Below, piece by piece: positions 41,501 to 44,969 of a stretch of 44,969 nt of DNA (position 1 is its first letter; each line of letters opens with the position of its first letter). Position numbers and translations under genes: made by a program. The stretch comes from Saccoglossus kowalevskii (taxonomy: Eukaryota > Hemichordata > Enteropneusta > Harrimaniidae), in assembly GCF_000003605.2 (NCBI RefSeq), contig NW_003158724.1:772-45740 (forward strand), read 5' to 3'. Under the pieces are notes generated by a model. The model did not search any database, had not been told where the DNA came from, and saw nothing but the letters and a program-made list of their open reading frames with translations.

Positions 41501-44074
41501 TGGATATTCACATGTCACCGTGCCCGGATATTCACATGTCACCATGCCCGGATATTCACATGTCACCGTGCCTGGATATTCACATGTCACCGTGCCTGGA
41601 TATTAACATGTCACCATGCCCGTATATTCACATGTCACCGTGCCTGGATATTAACATGTCACCATCCCTGCCTGGATATTCACATGTCATCGTGCCTGGA
41701 TATTCACATGTAACCATCCCTGCCCAGATATTCATATGTCACCGTGCCTGGATATTCACATGTCACCATCCCTGCCCAGATATTCATATGTCACCGTGCC
41801 TGGATATTCACATGTCACCATGCCTGAATATTCACATGTCACCGTGCCTGGATATTCACATGTCACCATGCCTGCCTGGATATTCACATGTCACCATCCC
41901 TGCCCAGATATTCACATGTCACCATGCCTGCCTGGATATTCACATGTCACCGTGTCTGCCCAGATATTCACATGTCACCATGCCTGGATATCCGGATATT
42001 CATATGTCACCATGCCTGCATATTCACATGTCACCATACCTGGATATTCACATGTCACCATGCCTCGCTGCATATTCACATGCCACCATGCCTGCATATT
42101 CACATGTCACCATATCTGAATATTCACATGTCACCATACCTGGATATTCCCATGTCACCATGCCTGGCGGGGTATTGATGTGTCACCATGCCTCGCTGCA
42201 TATTCACATGCCACCATGCCTCGCTGCATATTCACATGTCACAATATCTGAATATTCACATGTCACCATACCTGGATATTCCCATGTCACCATACCTGGA
42301 TATTCCCATGTCACCATACCTGAATATTCACATGTCACCATGCCTGGCTGCATATTCACATGTCACCATACCTGGATATTCCCATGTCACCATACCTGGA
42401 TATTCCCATGTCACCATACCTGAATGTTCACATGTCACCATGCCTGGCTGCATATTCACATGTAACCATACCTGGATATTCCCATGTCACCATACCTGCA
42501 TATTCACATGTCACCATACCTGGATATTCACATGTCACCATACCTGGATATTCACATGTCACCATACCTGGATATTCACATGTCACCATACCTCGCTGCA
42601 TATTCACATGCCACCATGCCTCGCTGCATATTCACATGTCACAATATCTGGATATTCCCATGTCACCATACCTGGATATTCCCATGTCACCATACCTGGA
42701 TATTCCCATGTCACCATACCTGGATATTCCCATGTCACCATGCCTGGCTGCATATTCACATGTCACCATACCTGGATATTCCCATGTCACCATACCTGGA
42801 TATTCCCATGTCACCATACCTGCATATTCCCATGTCACCATACCTGCATATTCCCATGTCACCATACCTGCATATTCCCATGTCACCATACCTGGATATT
42901 CCCATGTCACCATACCTGAATATTCACATGTCATCATGCCTGGCTGCATATTCACATGTCACCATACCTGGATATTCCCATGTCACCATACCTGCATATT
43001 CCCATGTCACCATACCTGGATATTCCCATGTCACCATGCCTGGCGGGGTATTGATGTGTCACCATGCCTGGCTGCATATTCACATGCCACCATATCTGAA
43101 TATTCCCATGTCACCATACCTGCATATTCACATGTCACCATGCCTGGCTGCATATTCACATGCCACCATATCTGAATATTCCCATGTCACCATACCTGTA
43201 TATTCACATGTCACCATGCCTGCATATTCACATGTCACCATGCCTGGCTGCATATTCACATGCCACCATATCTGAATATTCCCATGTCACCATACCTGCA
43301 TATTCACATGTCACCATGCCTGGCTGCATATTCACATGCCACCATATCTGAATATTCACATGTCACCATACCTGCATATTCACATGTCACCATACCTGGC
43401 TGCATATTCACATGTCACTATATTCCTTAATATTTGCCCATACTCATATGCATGCACAAAAAGTAATTTGTACGTCACGTTTCATTTAACATCACTGAAT
43501 TAAAAACTTGCAAAACAACAATTCAATAACATTCTGTATTTGAAATGTAGATGAGACATATTTTTTACAGGACTTACTTCAGAAGAGATGATGTTGTCTC
43601 AGTAGCCCTATTGGCCTTTAATTATTCGAGTCATTCAATATTTAAATCGCAAGACATTTATATTGAATAATAAATGACTTTGTAAACGCTAATTAGTATG
43701 GCAAAAAAATCATTTTCTTTTTAATTTTAGATGCAAATTGGTGTAAAAACAAAGAGGAAGTAAATGACTAGAAATATTGATGGTACACACCAGACTGTAT
43801 TAATAATTTATGTATTTAGGGCATCTGACTGAGTTGTTGAACTCCCTTGCAGTGACCTAGTTACACCTTCACTCACTCAGCTCAATCTGTAGATCAATAC
43901 AGAACTACTCACCAAAGCTGGCCACAGGATTGTATTACCAGGTCTAGAATTGAATGGATCACATCTTTGGCCCCATACTAGAGCTTTTTCTACCACAAAC
44001 ACTTGGTAGGCACTATCATGAGGTCGTAACCACTCTCTTCTTTCCCAGTCCTGCCCATCAAACTCCACATAAAC
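2390..44074 (-). CDS. KDM3: KDM3-family JmjC histone H3K9 demethylase (KDM3B/JMJD1C-like), 19 coding exons, N-terminus outside window
   Basis: Members of this family are Fe(II)/2-oxoglutarate dioxygenases that remove methyl groups from mono- and dimethylated histone H3 lysine 9 in the nucleus and act as transcriptional coactivators. Read on the minus strand as join(43913..44074, 30353..30469, 19152..19355, 17787..17868, 16786..16880, 16306..16465, 13976..16191, 12826..12984, 10025..12424, 9565..9809, 7598..7965, 6715..6855, 6202..6371, 4940..5704, 4506..4677, 3685..3906, 3258..3383, 2755..3065, 2390..2596). That is 8322 nt, or 2773 codons plus TAG, and every intron is GT-AG with matching phase. 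Domains, numbered from the first residue visible: conserved N-terminal module 1-188; disordered Ser/Gln/Pro-rich region with coiled coils about 190-1865; Cys-rich KCRECR segment about 1920; zinc finger 2034-2059; LRELL box 2290-2294; JmjC domain about 2500-2730 with iron ligands His2573, Asp2575 and His2704. The first exon or exons are missing past the right edge. The length is nearer to JMJD1C than to KDM3A/B. A single ancestral KDM3 is the likely status, since the sequence resembles both KDM3B and JMJD1C; that assignment is inference. Confidence 0.95.
2755..3065 (-). CDS. KDM3: KDM3 exon: JmjC core with third iron ligand
   Basis: 311 nt, phase 1 in and phase 0 out, acceptor ATTACAG|CTGTAT and donor CATCAG|GTATGA. 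It encodes [40 protein letters not shown] and [20 protein letters not shown]. His2704 (codon at 2758-2760) in GAPHQ is the third iron ligand of the JmjC facial triad. Confidence 0.95.
3087..3111. repeat. (ATTT)n microsatellite
   Basis: About six tandem ATTT units in the intron between the HxD exon and the JmjC core exon, 22 bases from the acceptor. It supplies A-rich sequence on the transcribed strand upstream of the AG. Confidence 0.85.
3258..3383 (-). CDS. KDM3: KDM3 exon: JmjC iron-binding HxD motif
   Basis: 126 nt, phase 1 both sides, acceptor TTAACAG|GGTCAC and donor GAAATTG|GTGAGT. It encodes [20 protein letters not shown]. His2573 (codon at 3343-3345) and Asp2575 (codon at 3337-3339) are the HxD pair that binds Fe(II). 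Both are intact, so the enzyme is predicted to be catalytically competent. Confidence 0.95.
3685..3906 (-). CDS. KDM3: KDM3 exon: JmjC domain, DWPP segment
   Basis: 222 nt, phase 1 both sides, acceptor TTGACAG|AACGTC and donor GCATATG|GTAGGT. It encodes [38 protein letters not shown] and [20 protein letters not shown]. These are near-invariant KDM3 sequences. Confidence 0.95.
4209..4404. mobile_element. MITE-like repeat, family D, copy 1
   Basis: About 196 bp in a KDM3 intron, matching 40272-40466 along its length. Shared blocks include ACTTTATTTT, AAGG.ATGATTCAGT, ATTTTACATTCAACTC and AAAATCAG.GAAAATAAA. The right end reads AAAGTATTTTACAGTA and the left end is a degenerate complement (TAATGTAATTTACTTTATTTT), so it has imperfect terminal inverted repeats and probable TA target duplication. 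No coding capacity. Confidence 0.7.
4506..4677 (-). CDS. KDM3: KDM3 exon: N-terminal edge of JmjC region
   Basis: 172 nt, phase 0 in and phase 1 out, acceptor TTTGCAG|CCTGTT and donor ATGGACA|GTAAGT. It encodes [20 protein letters not shown], then [10 protein letters not shown] and [10 protein letters not shown]. The family consensus at the junction is GQPVLVS; here the splice produces GVPVLVS, a Val in place of Gln. The alternative reading that includes CAG (Gln) is not compatible with the AG acceptor. Confidence 0.93.
4940..5704 (-). CDS. KDM3: KDM3 exon: LXXLL box and entry to the JmjC region
   Basis: 255 codons, phase 0 both sides, acceptor TTTCAG|ATCATT and donor GGAGTG|GTAAGT. Features in order are a conserved [10 protein letters not shown] helix; [11 protein letters not shown], an LXXLL motif at residues 2290-2294 (the family has a nuclear-receptor-box-like LXXLL at this place); [13 protein letters not shown]; and [17 protein letters not shown] then [12 protein letters not shown]. 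The last block matches the conserved sequence just before the JmjC domain in KDM3 proteins. Confidence 0.94.
5705..6201 (-). other. KDM3 intron (497 bp)
   Basis: Flanked by CAG|GTAGGT and TTTTCAG|ATC. Contents are AT-rich with no recognisable repeat or RNA gene. Confidence 0.8.
6202..6371 (-). CDS. KDM3: KDM3 exon: conserved GDMVH/WGI..CPC segment
   Basis: 170 nt, phase 1 in and phase 0 out, acceptor GCTTAG|CACTGT and donor TCACAG|GTAGGT. It encodes [20 protein letters not shown] then GCPCAF. This matches the family pattern AL...GDMVH..RG.WGI...CPC. The rest is an Asn/Thr-rich variable stretch. Confidence 0.92.
6715..6855 (-). CDS. KDM3: KDM3 exon: segment after the zinc finger
   Basis: 141 nt, phase 1 both sides, acceptor TTGACAG|AGCTGA and donor GGCTCCG|GTAAGT. 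The peptide ends [16 protein letters not shown], matching the family motif HEPENLMPTQIIPG. The preceding [14 protein letters not shown] corresponds to the WLKC segment of relatives. Confidence 0.92.
6856..7597 (-). other. KDM3 intron (742 bp)
   Basis: Flanked by ATAG|GTTGGT and TTGACAG|AGC. I see no transposon, tandem repeat or RNA gene in it. Confidence 0.8.
7598..7965 (-). CDS. KDM3: KDM3 exon: C2HC4-type zinc finger
   Basis: 368 nt, phase 2 in and phase 1 out, acceptor TTTCAG|ACTGAA and donor AAGATAG|GTTGGT. The peptide includes [38 protein letters not shown] and [20 protein letters not shown]. The ligands are Cys2034, Cys2037, His2045, Cys2048, Cys2051, Cys2056 and Cys2059. This is the KDM3-specific zinc finger that contributes to demethylase activity in characterised relatives. 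All metal ligands I can identify are intact. Confidence 0.95.
7966..9564 (-). other. KDM3 intron (1.6 kb) between Cys-rich and zinc-finger exons
   Basis: AT-rich intron with a stretch at 8161-8205 carrying TAGCGCCATCTATTG and CAGCGCCCTCA, motifs that recur in repeats elsewhere in the window. An A-rich tract lies at 8800-8830. No gene or full-length element was recognised. Confidence 0.7.
9565..9809 (-). CDS. KDM3: KDM3 exon: conserved Cys-rich segment upstream of the zinc finger
   Basis: 245 nt, phase 0 in and phase 2 out, acceptor ATTACAG|ACTCTA and donor TTCAGAAG|GTAAGG. The translation carries [20 protein letters not shown], then NLVKCRECR and [11 protein letters not shown]. These are family hallmarks (K.LK.SGE.FLQ.G.C..V.P.L.KCRECR ... 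CRF..FRR in KDM3B). The spacer between KCRECR and CRFYAFRR is shorter than the one I recall for KDM3B. It joins the next exon in frame as [10 protein letters not shown]. Confidence 0.93.
10025..12424 (-). CDS. KDM3: KDM3 large exon: coiled coil then Ser/Pro-rich disordered region
   Basis: 2400 nt, exactly 800 codons, phase 0 on both sides, acceptor TTACCTAG|GAGACC and donor CCGCAG|GTGAGA. It begins [20 protein letters not shown] and then a Gln/Glu/Arg coiled coil ([20 protein letters not shown]). The remainder is Ser/Pro/Lys-rich with many SP dipeptides (candidate proline-directed phosphorylation sites) and acidic-basic patches. It ends NADESPQ. No catalytic domain is present. Family members carry an equally unstructured region before the Cys-rich module. 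Confidence 0.88.
12425..12825 (-). other. KDM3 intron (401 bp)
   Basis: Lies between the Glu/Arg helix exon and the 2400-nt exon. It contains one CAGCGCCCTCTAT motif (12678-12690), which recurs elsewhere in the window, and is otherwise featureless. Confidence 0.75.
12826..12984 (-). CDS. KDM3: KDM3 exon: Glu/Arg-rich charged helix
   Basis: 53 codons, phase 0 both sides, acceptor TTTTACAG|GAGAAA and donor GCTCAG|GTATAG. The peptide starts [20 protein letters not shown] and ends NQHPRTTAQ. Alternating Glu/Arg suggests a long charged single alpha-helix or coiled coil continuing into the next exon. It is a symmetrical exon, so skipping would keep the frame. Confidence 0.82.
12985..13975 (-). other. 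KDM3 intron (991 bp)
   Basis: AT-rich intron with T-runs and a C-rich patch near 13765 (CCCCACCCCCAACC). No gene or transposon was recognised. A 79-codon open frame at 13206-13445 has no splice support or familiar motif. Confidence 0.7.
13976..16191 (-). CDS. KDM3: KDM3 large exon: Lys-rich, poly-Gln and Ala-Gln low-complexity region
   Basis: 2216 nt, entered in phase 1 and leaving in phase 0, acceptor TTGCAG|CAAAAC and donor ACAAG|GTAGGA. It encodes residues 274-1012. It opens with a basic [20 protein letters not shown] segment (possible nuclear localisation). Then come Lys-rich and Ser/Thr-rich stretches, a run of 16 Gln at 15083-15130 from mixed CAA/CAG codons, and a [13 protein letters not shown] tract at about 14690-14755. 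A His/Met/Pro-rich segment follows, with [16 protein letters not shown], then an acidic-basic [13 protein letters not shown]. Most is predicted disordered. Such linkers vary freely in this family. The plus-strand open frames here are shadows. Confidence 0.88.
14616..14758 (-). repeat. In-frame Gln-Pro / Ala-Gln / Ala-Arg coding repeat
   Basis: A degenerate 6-bp repeat on the coding strand gives dipeptides from [12 protein letters not shown] through QVQVQAQAQ to [12 protein letters not shown]. It is a low-complexity part of the KDM3 disordered region and likely to be length-polymorphic. Confidence 0.85.
15083..15130 (-). repeat. Poly-glutamine tract (16 Gln)
   Basis: CAA CAA CAA CAG CAG CAG CAG CAA CAA CAA CAA CAG CAG CAA CAG CAA follows HKQFM and precedes EEQ. 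Interruption by CAA makes it less unstable than pure CAG. Additional short Gln runs flank it. Confidence 0.92.
16306..16465 (-). CDS. KDM3: KDM3 exon: basic Ser/Gln-rich linker
   Basis: 160 nt, entered in phase 0 and leaving in phase 1. The acceptor is CCTTCAG|GGAACT and the donor AAAACAG|GTATAC. The peptide contains [14 protein letters not shown], then [15 protein letters not shown], a candidate nuclear localisation signal. No domain is recognised; inclusion rests on matching phases. Confidence 0.78.
16786..16880 (-). CDS. KDM3: KDM3 exon: start of disordered linker
   Basis: 95 nt, entered in phase 1 and leaving in phase 0. The acceptor is TTTCAG|TGGTTG and the donor TCTTCA|GTAAGT. The peptide contains [20 protein letters not shown] followed by a Ser/Thr-rich stretch. 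There is no recognised domain; placement rests on frame continuity and splice sites. Confidence 0.75.
16881..17786 (-). other. KDM3 intron (906 bp)
   Basis: Flanked by GATGACG|GTAAGT and TTTCAG|TGG. Generic AT-rich sequence; I see no repeat or gene in it. Confidence 0.75.
17787..17868 (-). CDS. KDM3: KDM3 exon: end of conserved N-terminal module
   Basis: 82 nt, entered in phase 0 and leaving in phase 1. The acceptor is ATTGTAG|GACCTT and the donor GATGACG|GTAAGT. The peptide is [17 protein letters not shown] then [10 protein letters not shown]. It corresponds to the family segment ending in VD..L..V.LMD (KDM3B), where the conserved N-terminal module stops and disordered sequence begins. Confidence 0.85.
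17869..19151 (-). other. KDM3 intron (1.28 kb)
   Basis: Holds the palindrome-rich island at 18537-18800 and a short (CATA)n run near 18015. Otherwise AT-rich with no gene. Confidence 0.75.
18537..18800. repeat. Palindrome-rich inverted-repeat element
   Basis: Outer arms AATTTATCTGATCAAAGTAAACTG (18537-18560) and CAGTTTGGTCAGATAAATC (18781-18799) are imperfect reverse complements. Inside, AATCTTATCAGACA (18641-18654) and TGTCTGATAAGATT (18685-18698) form a perfect 14-bp inverted repeat, AGTCTG-GCAT-CAGACT (18625-18640) a second hairpin, and CAATCTGATTG (18655-18665) a third. The core word TCAGATAAAT recurs. Probably a MITE-like or foldback element. Confidence 0.6.
19152..19355 (-). CDS. KDM3: KDM3 exon: conserved N-terminal module, third part
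   Basis: 68 codons, phase 0 in and out, acceptor TTGCAG|GATGAC and donor AACAAGG|GTAGGT. The peptide begins [20 protein letters not shown] and includes [16 protein letters not shown] and [13 protein letters not shown]. This matches the KDM3 block with GPYS..G.RVKVY and V..HD..TR. It joins the previous exon in frame without needing an extra exon, although a small intervening exon in the 11-kb intron cannot be excluded. Confidence 0.92.
19685..19696. repeat. Poly-C tract
   Basis: Uninterrupted run of 12 C. Similar tracts occur at 27303-27315 and 38548-38560, and a G10 run at 33704-33713. Confidence 0.85.
20950..21133. mobile_element. MITE with TA-flanked 26-bp terminal inverted repeats
   Basis: The left end TACCGTAAAATCTGTATTAG (then AAGCCGC) and the right end, reverse-complemented TACTGTAAAATCTGTATTAG (then AAACCGC), are near-perfect inverted repeats. 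An internal AATAGAAG.CGCA word repeats several times. Element length is 184 bp including the TA dinucleotides, which probably represent target duplication. Non-coding, so mobilised in trans by an unknown transposase, plausibly a TA-targeting Tc1/mariner-type enzyme (inference). Confidence 0.8.
22400..22443. repeat. 12-bp tandem repeat, 3.6 copies
   Basis: AGCTGGCTCATA repeats exactly three times and then partially (22436-22443). On the minus strand it gives an apparent YEPA peptide repeat inside a 75-codon open frame, which I do not regard as a gene. Confidence 0.9.
23828..24041. mobile_element. MITE with TA-flanked ~38-bp terminal inverted repeats
   Basis: The left end TACTGTAAAAGGGTTAATTA continues TTTACTGGGTTTTAATTT. 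The right end reverse-complemented is TACTGTAAACTGATTAATTT then TCATTGGGTTTAAATTT. The element is 214 bp including the flanking TA, and non-coding. Its terminal bases match those of the elements at 20950-21133 and 4209-4404. Confidence 0.8.
26294..26335. repeat. 21-bp direct tandem duplication
   Basis: AACACTGAAGAGTAGATCACT occurs twice back to back (26294-26314 and 26315-26335), an exact recent duplication in the 11-kb intron. Confidence 0.9.
26379..26398. repeat. (AT)n microsatellite
   Basis: About ten AT units. A similar (TA)n run occurs at about 19524-19543. Confidence 0.85.
28394..29085. repeat. Repeat region with inverted partial copy of family R
   Basis: GAGGATGTAATTGTGGCTCA and AAAGTGGGTCC near 28396-28435 are an inverted, degenerate match to the family R block at 29107-29165. 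The sequence between has GTTCACACGAACT near 28683-28695 and looks like further degraded repeat. Boundaries are uncertain. Confidence 0.4.
29085..29630. mobile_element. Dispersed repeat, family R, copy 1
   Basis: Matches 38070-38425 over several blocks: TTAGTYGGGACCCA, ACTTGTGCTAAAATCACG/CTTGTGCCAAAATTACG, ACAATTATTTTTTCATG, TATGTTCTCTTAAA and a final GTGAACGYCACTAT. It has no intact coding frame. Copy 1 is followed directly by another repeat starting near 29631. Confidence 0.65.
29625..30337. mobile_element. Non-autonomous DNA-transposon-like element, possible PIF/Harbinger derivative
   Basis: ACTATA lies at both outer edges (29625-29630 and 30332-30337) next to inverted TGTGTTCACG and CGTGAACGCA. 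Inside are many copies of TTAGCACGGGCTAAG-type palindromic words (for example at about 29745, 30170, 30240 and 30280). On the plus strand, frames near 29867-30110 give [19 protein letters not shown] and, after stops, [15 protein letters not shown]. These recall PIF/Harbinger transposase N-terminal sequences but are frameshifted and stopped. Family assignment is weak inference. Confidence 0.5.
30353..30469 (-). CDS. KDM3: KDM3 exon: conserved N-terminal module, second part
   Basis: 39 codons, phase 0 in and out. The acceptor is TTTTCAG|AGTTTT and the donor ATATGAG|GTAAGT. The peptide runs [15 protein letters not shown]...[16 protein letters not shown], corresponding to the KDM3 segment after WPAL that reads F..L.DK.......VE...D..L.F. 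The exon is isolated between introns of about 13.4 kb and 11.0 kb. The 5' splice site lies only about 15 bp from the end of a repeat element in the following intron. Confidence 0.9.
31018..31490. mobile_element. Degenerate repeat element, possible host of the nested MITE
   Basis: Higher-GC than its surroundings and carrying motifs seen in other repeats here (GTTCTCACACG at the left, TAGAGGGCGCTT near 31281, GTGTTCACACTACAC near 31308). It is interrupted at 31490 by the element at 31491-32033, after which AGTGAGAACACC may continue it. GTTCTCAC near 31030 and its complement GTGAGAAC across the repaired junction could be the terminal inverted repeats. Boundaries are uncertain. Confidence 0.4.
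31491..32033. mobile_element. 543-bp MITE with ~75-bp terminal inverted repeats and 7-bp target duplication
   Basis: The left arm 31494-31569 (GTATGTAAACGTGTCGAAAT, then GTGCGAGTGGTTAGTGCTAG) is reverse-complemented with few mismatches at 31953-32030. The element is flanked by AGTGAGA at 31484-31490 and 32034-32040, a 7-bp direct repeat (8 bp with one mismatch). Inside the left arm edge is a 23-bp tandem repeat, three copies, containing the palindrome GCACTAGATCTAGTGC. No coding capacity. A 7-8-bp duplication is typical of hAT- or P-type insertions (inference). Confidence 0.85.
32389..32489. repeat. ~30-bp inverted repeat with 40-bp loop
   Basis: Arms are CTTTATGAACTGGATACGGC (then TTTTGCAGTC; 32389-32418) and, reverse-complemented, CTTTTATGAACTGGTTTTGG (then CTTTTGCTGCC; 32459-32489). 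It could fold as a hairpin in RNA, or be the remains of a MITE. Confidence 0.75.
36051..36098. repeat. 16-bp tandem repeat, 3 exact copies
   Basis: GTAACAAAATGCACAA repeats at 36051, 36067 and 36083 without mismatch. Confidence 0.95.
38070..38425. mobile_element. Dispersed repeat, family R, copy 2
   Basis: Same orientation as 29085-29630 and shorter. It begins near CATTCACATTAGTTGGGACC and ends CGTGAACGTCACTATTCC. It lacks the segment between about 29525 and 29610 of copy 1. Non-coding. Confidence 0.65.
40272..40466. mobile_element. MITE-like repeat, family D, copy 2
   Basis: Aligns with 4209-4404 in the same orientation, including the same altered left terminus (TAATGTA). The right end AAAGTATTTTACAGTA matches exactly. 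It has an extra CAAAAAGTCTTTTCAGC segment near 40411. Imperfect terminal inverted repeats with AATACTTTATTTTTGC; non-coding. Confidence 0.7.
41463..43425. repeat. 24-bp minisatellite, about 80 units
   Basis: The unit is close to CACATGTCACCATGCCTGGATATT. The left third is dominated by units with CCATGCC or CCGTGCC after CACATGT. The right two thirds have CCATACC and often CCCATG in place of CACATG. Occasional 28-bp units carry an extra GGCT or CGCT. Because 24 is divisible by 3, all three plus frames stay open for long distances, giving 8-residue peptide repeats (HMSPCLDI); these are artefacts. Each CACATG is an E-box-type CANNTG word on both strands. Confidence 0.97.
43074..43401. repeat. 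Higher-order repeat within the minisatellite (76/100 bp)
   Basis: A three-unit block (24+24+28 bp) starting GCATATTCACATGCCACCAT repeats at 43074, 43150 (with one extra 24-bp unit), 43250 and 43326 with very few changes, showing recent block amplification at the right end of the array. Confidence 0.9.
43913..44074 (-). CDS. KDM3: KDM3 exon: conserved N-terminal module, first part
   Basis: 54 codons, phase 0 on both sides. The acceptor is TTTCAG|GTTTAT and the donor TTTG|GTGAGT. The peptide starts [15 protein letters not shown] and ends NTILWPAL. This matches the family's N-terminal signature VEFD..W..R.W...LVW..R.DP....QWPAL. In vertebrate relatives an initiator exon precedes this one, and no convincing ATG exon is visible between here and the right edge. 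Bases 44075-44969 are intronic-looking sequence plus an antisense LINE, so the start codon is almost certainly outside the window. Confidence 0.9.
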
Positions 44075-44372
44075 CTGAAAGATTACAATACAGTACATTA
44101 GATTTGCATGTTAAAATAGATTGAACCAAATTGACATATTAAATGTTTTATTTTCCATATTTGTCATAATTACATGTAAAGATCTAAACCATAAATACAT
44201 TTCTCCCATAATGCATTTTAAATATGTTGCACAGTAATATAGCTAGGGCCTATATTTTAAGAGTAAAAATATAAAACATTAAGTAGTCTGCTTATATGTG
44301 CTACATACATGTATCTGGCACAACTACCAGTAATACTAACAACAATACTAACAACAATCAACGTGTCACAGC

Positions 44373-44408
44373 TTTTAAAATCAATTTTAAAATCAATTTT
44401 AAAATCAA
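44373..44408. repeat. 12-bp tandem repeat, 3 copies
   Basis: TTTTAAAATCAA repeats exactly at 44373, 44385 and 44397, at the left edge of the LINE fragment. It may be a target-site or junction feature or part of the element. Confidence 0.9.
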
Positions 44409-44969
44409 AACAGGCATACCATGAACAGATAAACTGCAAACTCCCATGGATTATGTCAATTTACAAAGAGTTAAATAAGGAAGATAACACATTAGATATA
44501 AAGAATATCAATGACAAATTGAATGCAACAAAACAAAATATAAAGAGAATAGGAAACAATATTAAACAAAAATATATTGAATTCTGGAAGGAGACAATTA
44601 TGGATAAACCTAAGTTGAGAACATATACTCAATTCAAAACAAACTACAACTTTGAAAGTTACTTAATTATACTGAATCTAAAACATAGAATTTCTGTCTC
44701 TAGATTCCGAACAAGTAATCACAGCCTAGCAATAGAAAAGGGTAGACATACCCAACCTAAAATTTCTTTGGAAAACAGGATTTGTAAACAATGTACTTTA
44801 GCAGACATAGAAGATGAAATGCATCTCCTCATCAAATGCCCAAAATATCACACACTGCGAATGGATATATTCTCAAATATACAGTTTCCTGATGAAACAA
44901 AAACTGACCAACAGAAATTTACATACTTAATGAAAAATTCTAACACAAATGTAATCAAACTTGTTGGAG
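44409..44969 (+). mobile_element. Non-LTR retrotransposon (LINE) ORF2 C-terminal fragment, runs off right edge
   Basis: An open frame read from about 44411 to the window end on the plus strand gives CKLPWIMSIYKELN, then KPKLRTYTQFKTNYNFESYL, RFRTSNHSLAIEKGRHTQPK, NRICKQC and IEDEMHLLIKCPKYHTLRMD. This is the typical C-terminal region of invertebrate LINE reverse-transcriptase proteins, including the Cys-His knuckle C..C...DE.H.L..CP.Y. No stop is seen in the visible part. It is antisense to KDM3, in what is probably the first intron. The left boundary is uncertain and a 5'-truncated copy is likely. Confidence 0.82.

Larger units (their letters stand above)
30470..43912 (-). other. KDM3 long intron (13.4 kb), repeat-rich
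   Basis: Begins TTTG|GTGAGT at 43912 and ends TTTTCAG at 30470. It contains the nested elements at 31.0-32.05 kb, a hairpin at 32389-32489, a 16-bp tandem repeat at 36051-36098, family R copy 2, family D copy 2 and the 24-bp minisatellite at 41.46-43.43 kb. The stretches 32.5-36.0, 36.1-38.0 and 38.6-40.2 kb are AT-rich with no recognised gene; the longest non-satellite open frame (37349-37825) shows no familiar motif. Confidence 0.75.

Noticed and set aside
41351-43351. Several overlapping plus-strand open frames of 96-319 codons with repeated HMSPCLDI / TCHHAWIF peptides
   Set aside because: They are a by-product of a 24-bp minisatellite, whose period divisible by three keeps every frame open. 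No start context, conserved domain or splice evidence supports a protein.
41463-43425. Regular repeats that might be taken for a CRISPR array
   Set aside because: Units are directly adjacent with no unique spacers, no cas genes are present, and the host is a eukaryote with spliced genes.
41463-43425. Array of p53-type half sites (CATG cores) in the minisatellite
   Set aside because: The flanks TCA-CATG-TCA do not fit the RRRCWWGYYY half-site on the purine side.
44257-44439. Possible KDM3 first exon upstream of 44074 (60-codon minus-strand frame)
   Set aside because: The peptide comes from the 12-bp TTTTAAAATCAA repeat and LINE edge and shows no family resemblance; no good donor with the right phase precedes 44074.

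Overview
The window is eukaryotic, animal-type DNA: AT-rich, with short exons split by canonical GT-AG introns, long repeat-filled introns and many degenerate transposon fragments. It looks like a marine invertebrate, but no species can be named from the sequence. Almost the whole window is one minus-strand gene. I could thread 19 coding exons from about 44.07 kb down to a stop codon at 2390. Every junction is GT-AG and the reading frame is kept throughout, giving 2773 residues; the N-terminus lies beyond the right edge. Order and motifs identify a KDM3-family (KDM3A/KDM3B/JMJD1C) JmjC histone H3 lysine-9 demethylase. These are the conserved N-terminal module, the KCRECR segment, a C2HC4-type zinc finger, an LXXLL box, and a JmjC domain with HxD...H iron ligands. 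At over 2770 residues it is closer in length to vertebrate JMJD1C than to KDM3A or KDM3B, because of a long disordered middle rich in Gln, Ala-Gln, Ser/Pro and Glu/Arg.

Layout from left to right: 1-1590 is 3' flank with a ~68-bp tandem repeat cut by the left edge. 1590-2389 is the probable 3' UTR. 2390-7965 holds the compact catalytic exons (zinc finger, LXXLL, JmjC). 9565-16191 holds three larger exons and one small one encoding the disordered and coiled-coil middle. 16306-19355 holds small exons of the N-terminal region. Two very long introns follow (19356-30352 and 30470-43912) around a 117-bp exon, then a 162-bp exon at 43913-44074. The right end (about 44.4-44.97 kb) is the 3' end of a non-LTR retrotransposon (LINE) ORF on the plus strand, probably inside the first intron and antisense to the gene.

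The introns hold the most unusual material. There is a ~1.96-kb minisatellite of about 80 units of 24 bp (41.46-43.43 kb), most with a CACATG E-box core. A cluster of DNA-transposon-like elements spans 28.4-32.03 kb. It includes a 543-bp element with ~75-bp terminal inverted repeats and a 7-bp target-site duplication, and another whose end lies about 15 bp from a KDM3 5' splice site. Several ~180-215-bp TA-flanked MITEs share CYGTAAA-type termini. A palindrome-rich island lies at 18.54-18.80 kb. I found no second protein-coding host gene, no tRNA or rRNA gene and no CRISPR array. The undescribed element families are the best novelty candidates; nothing points to a new enzymatic system.
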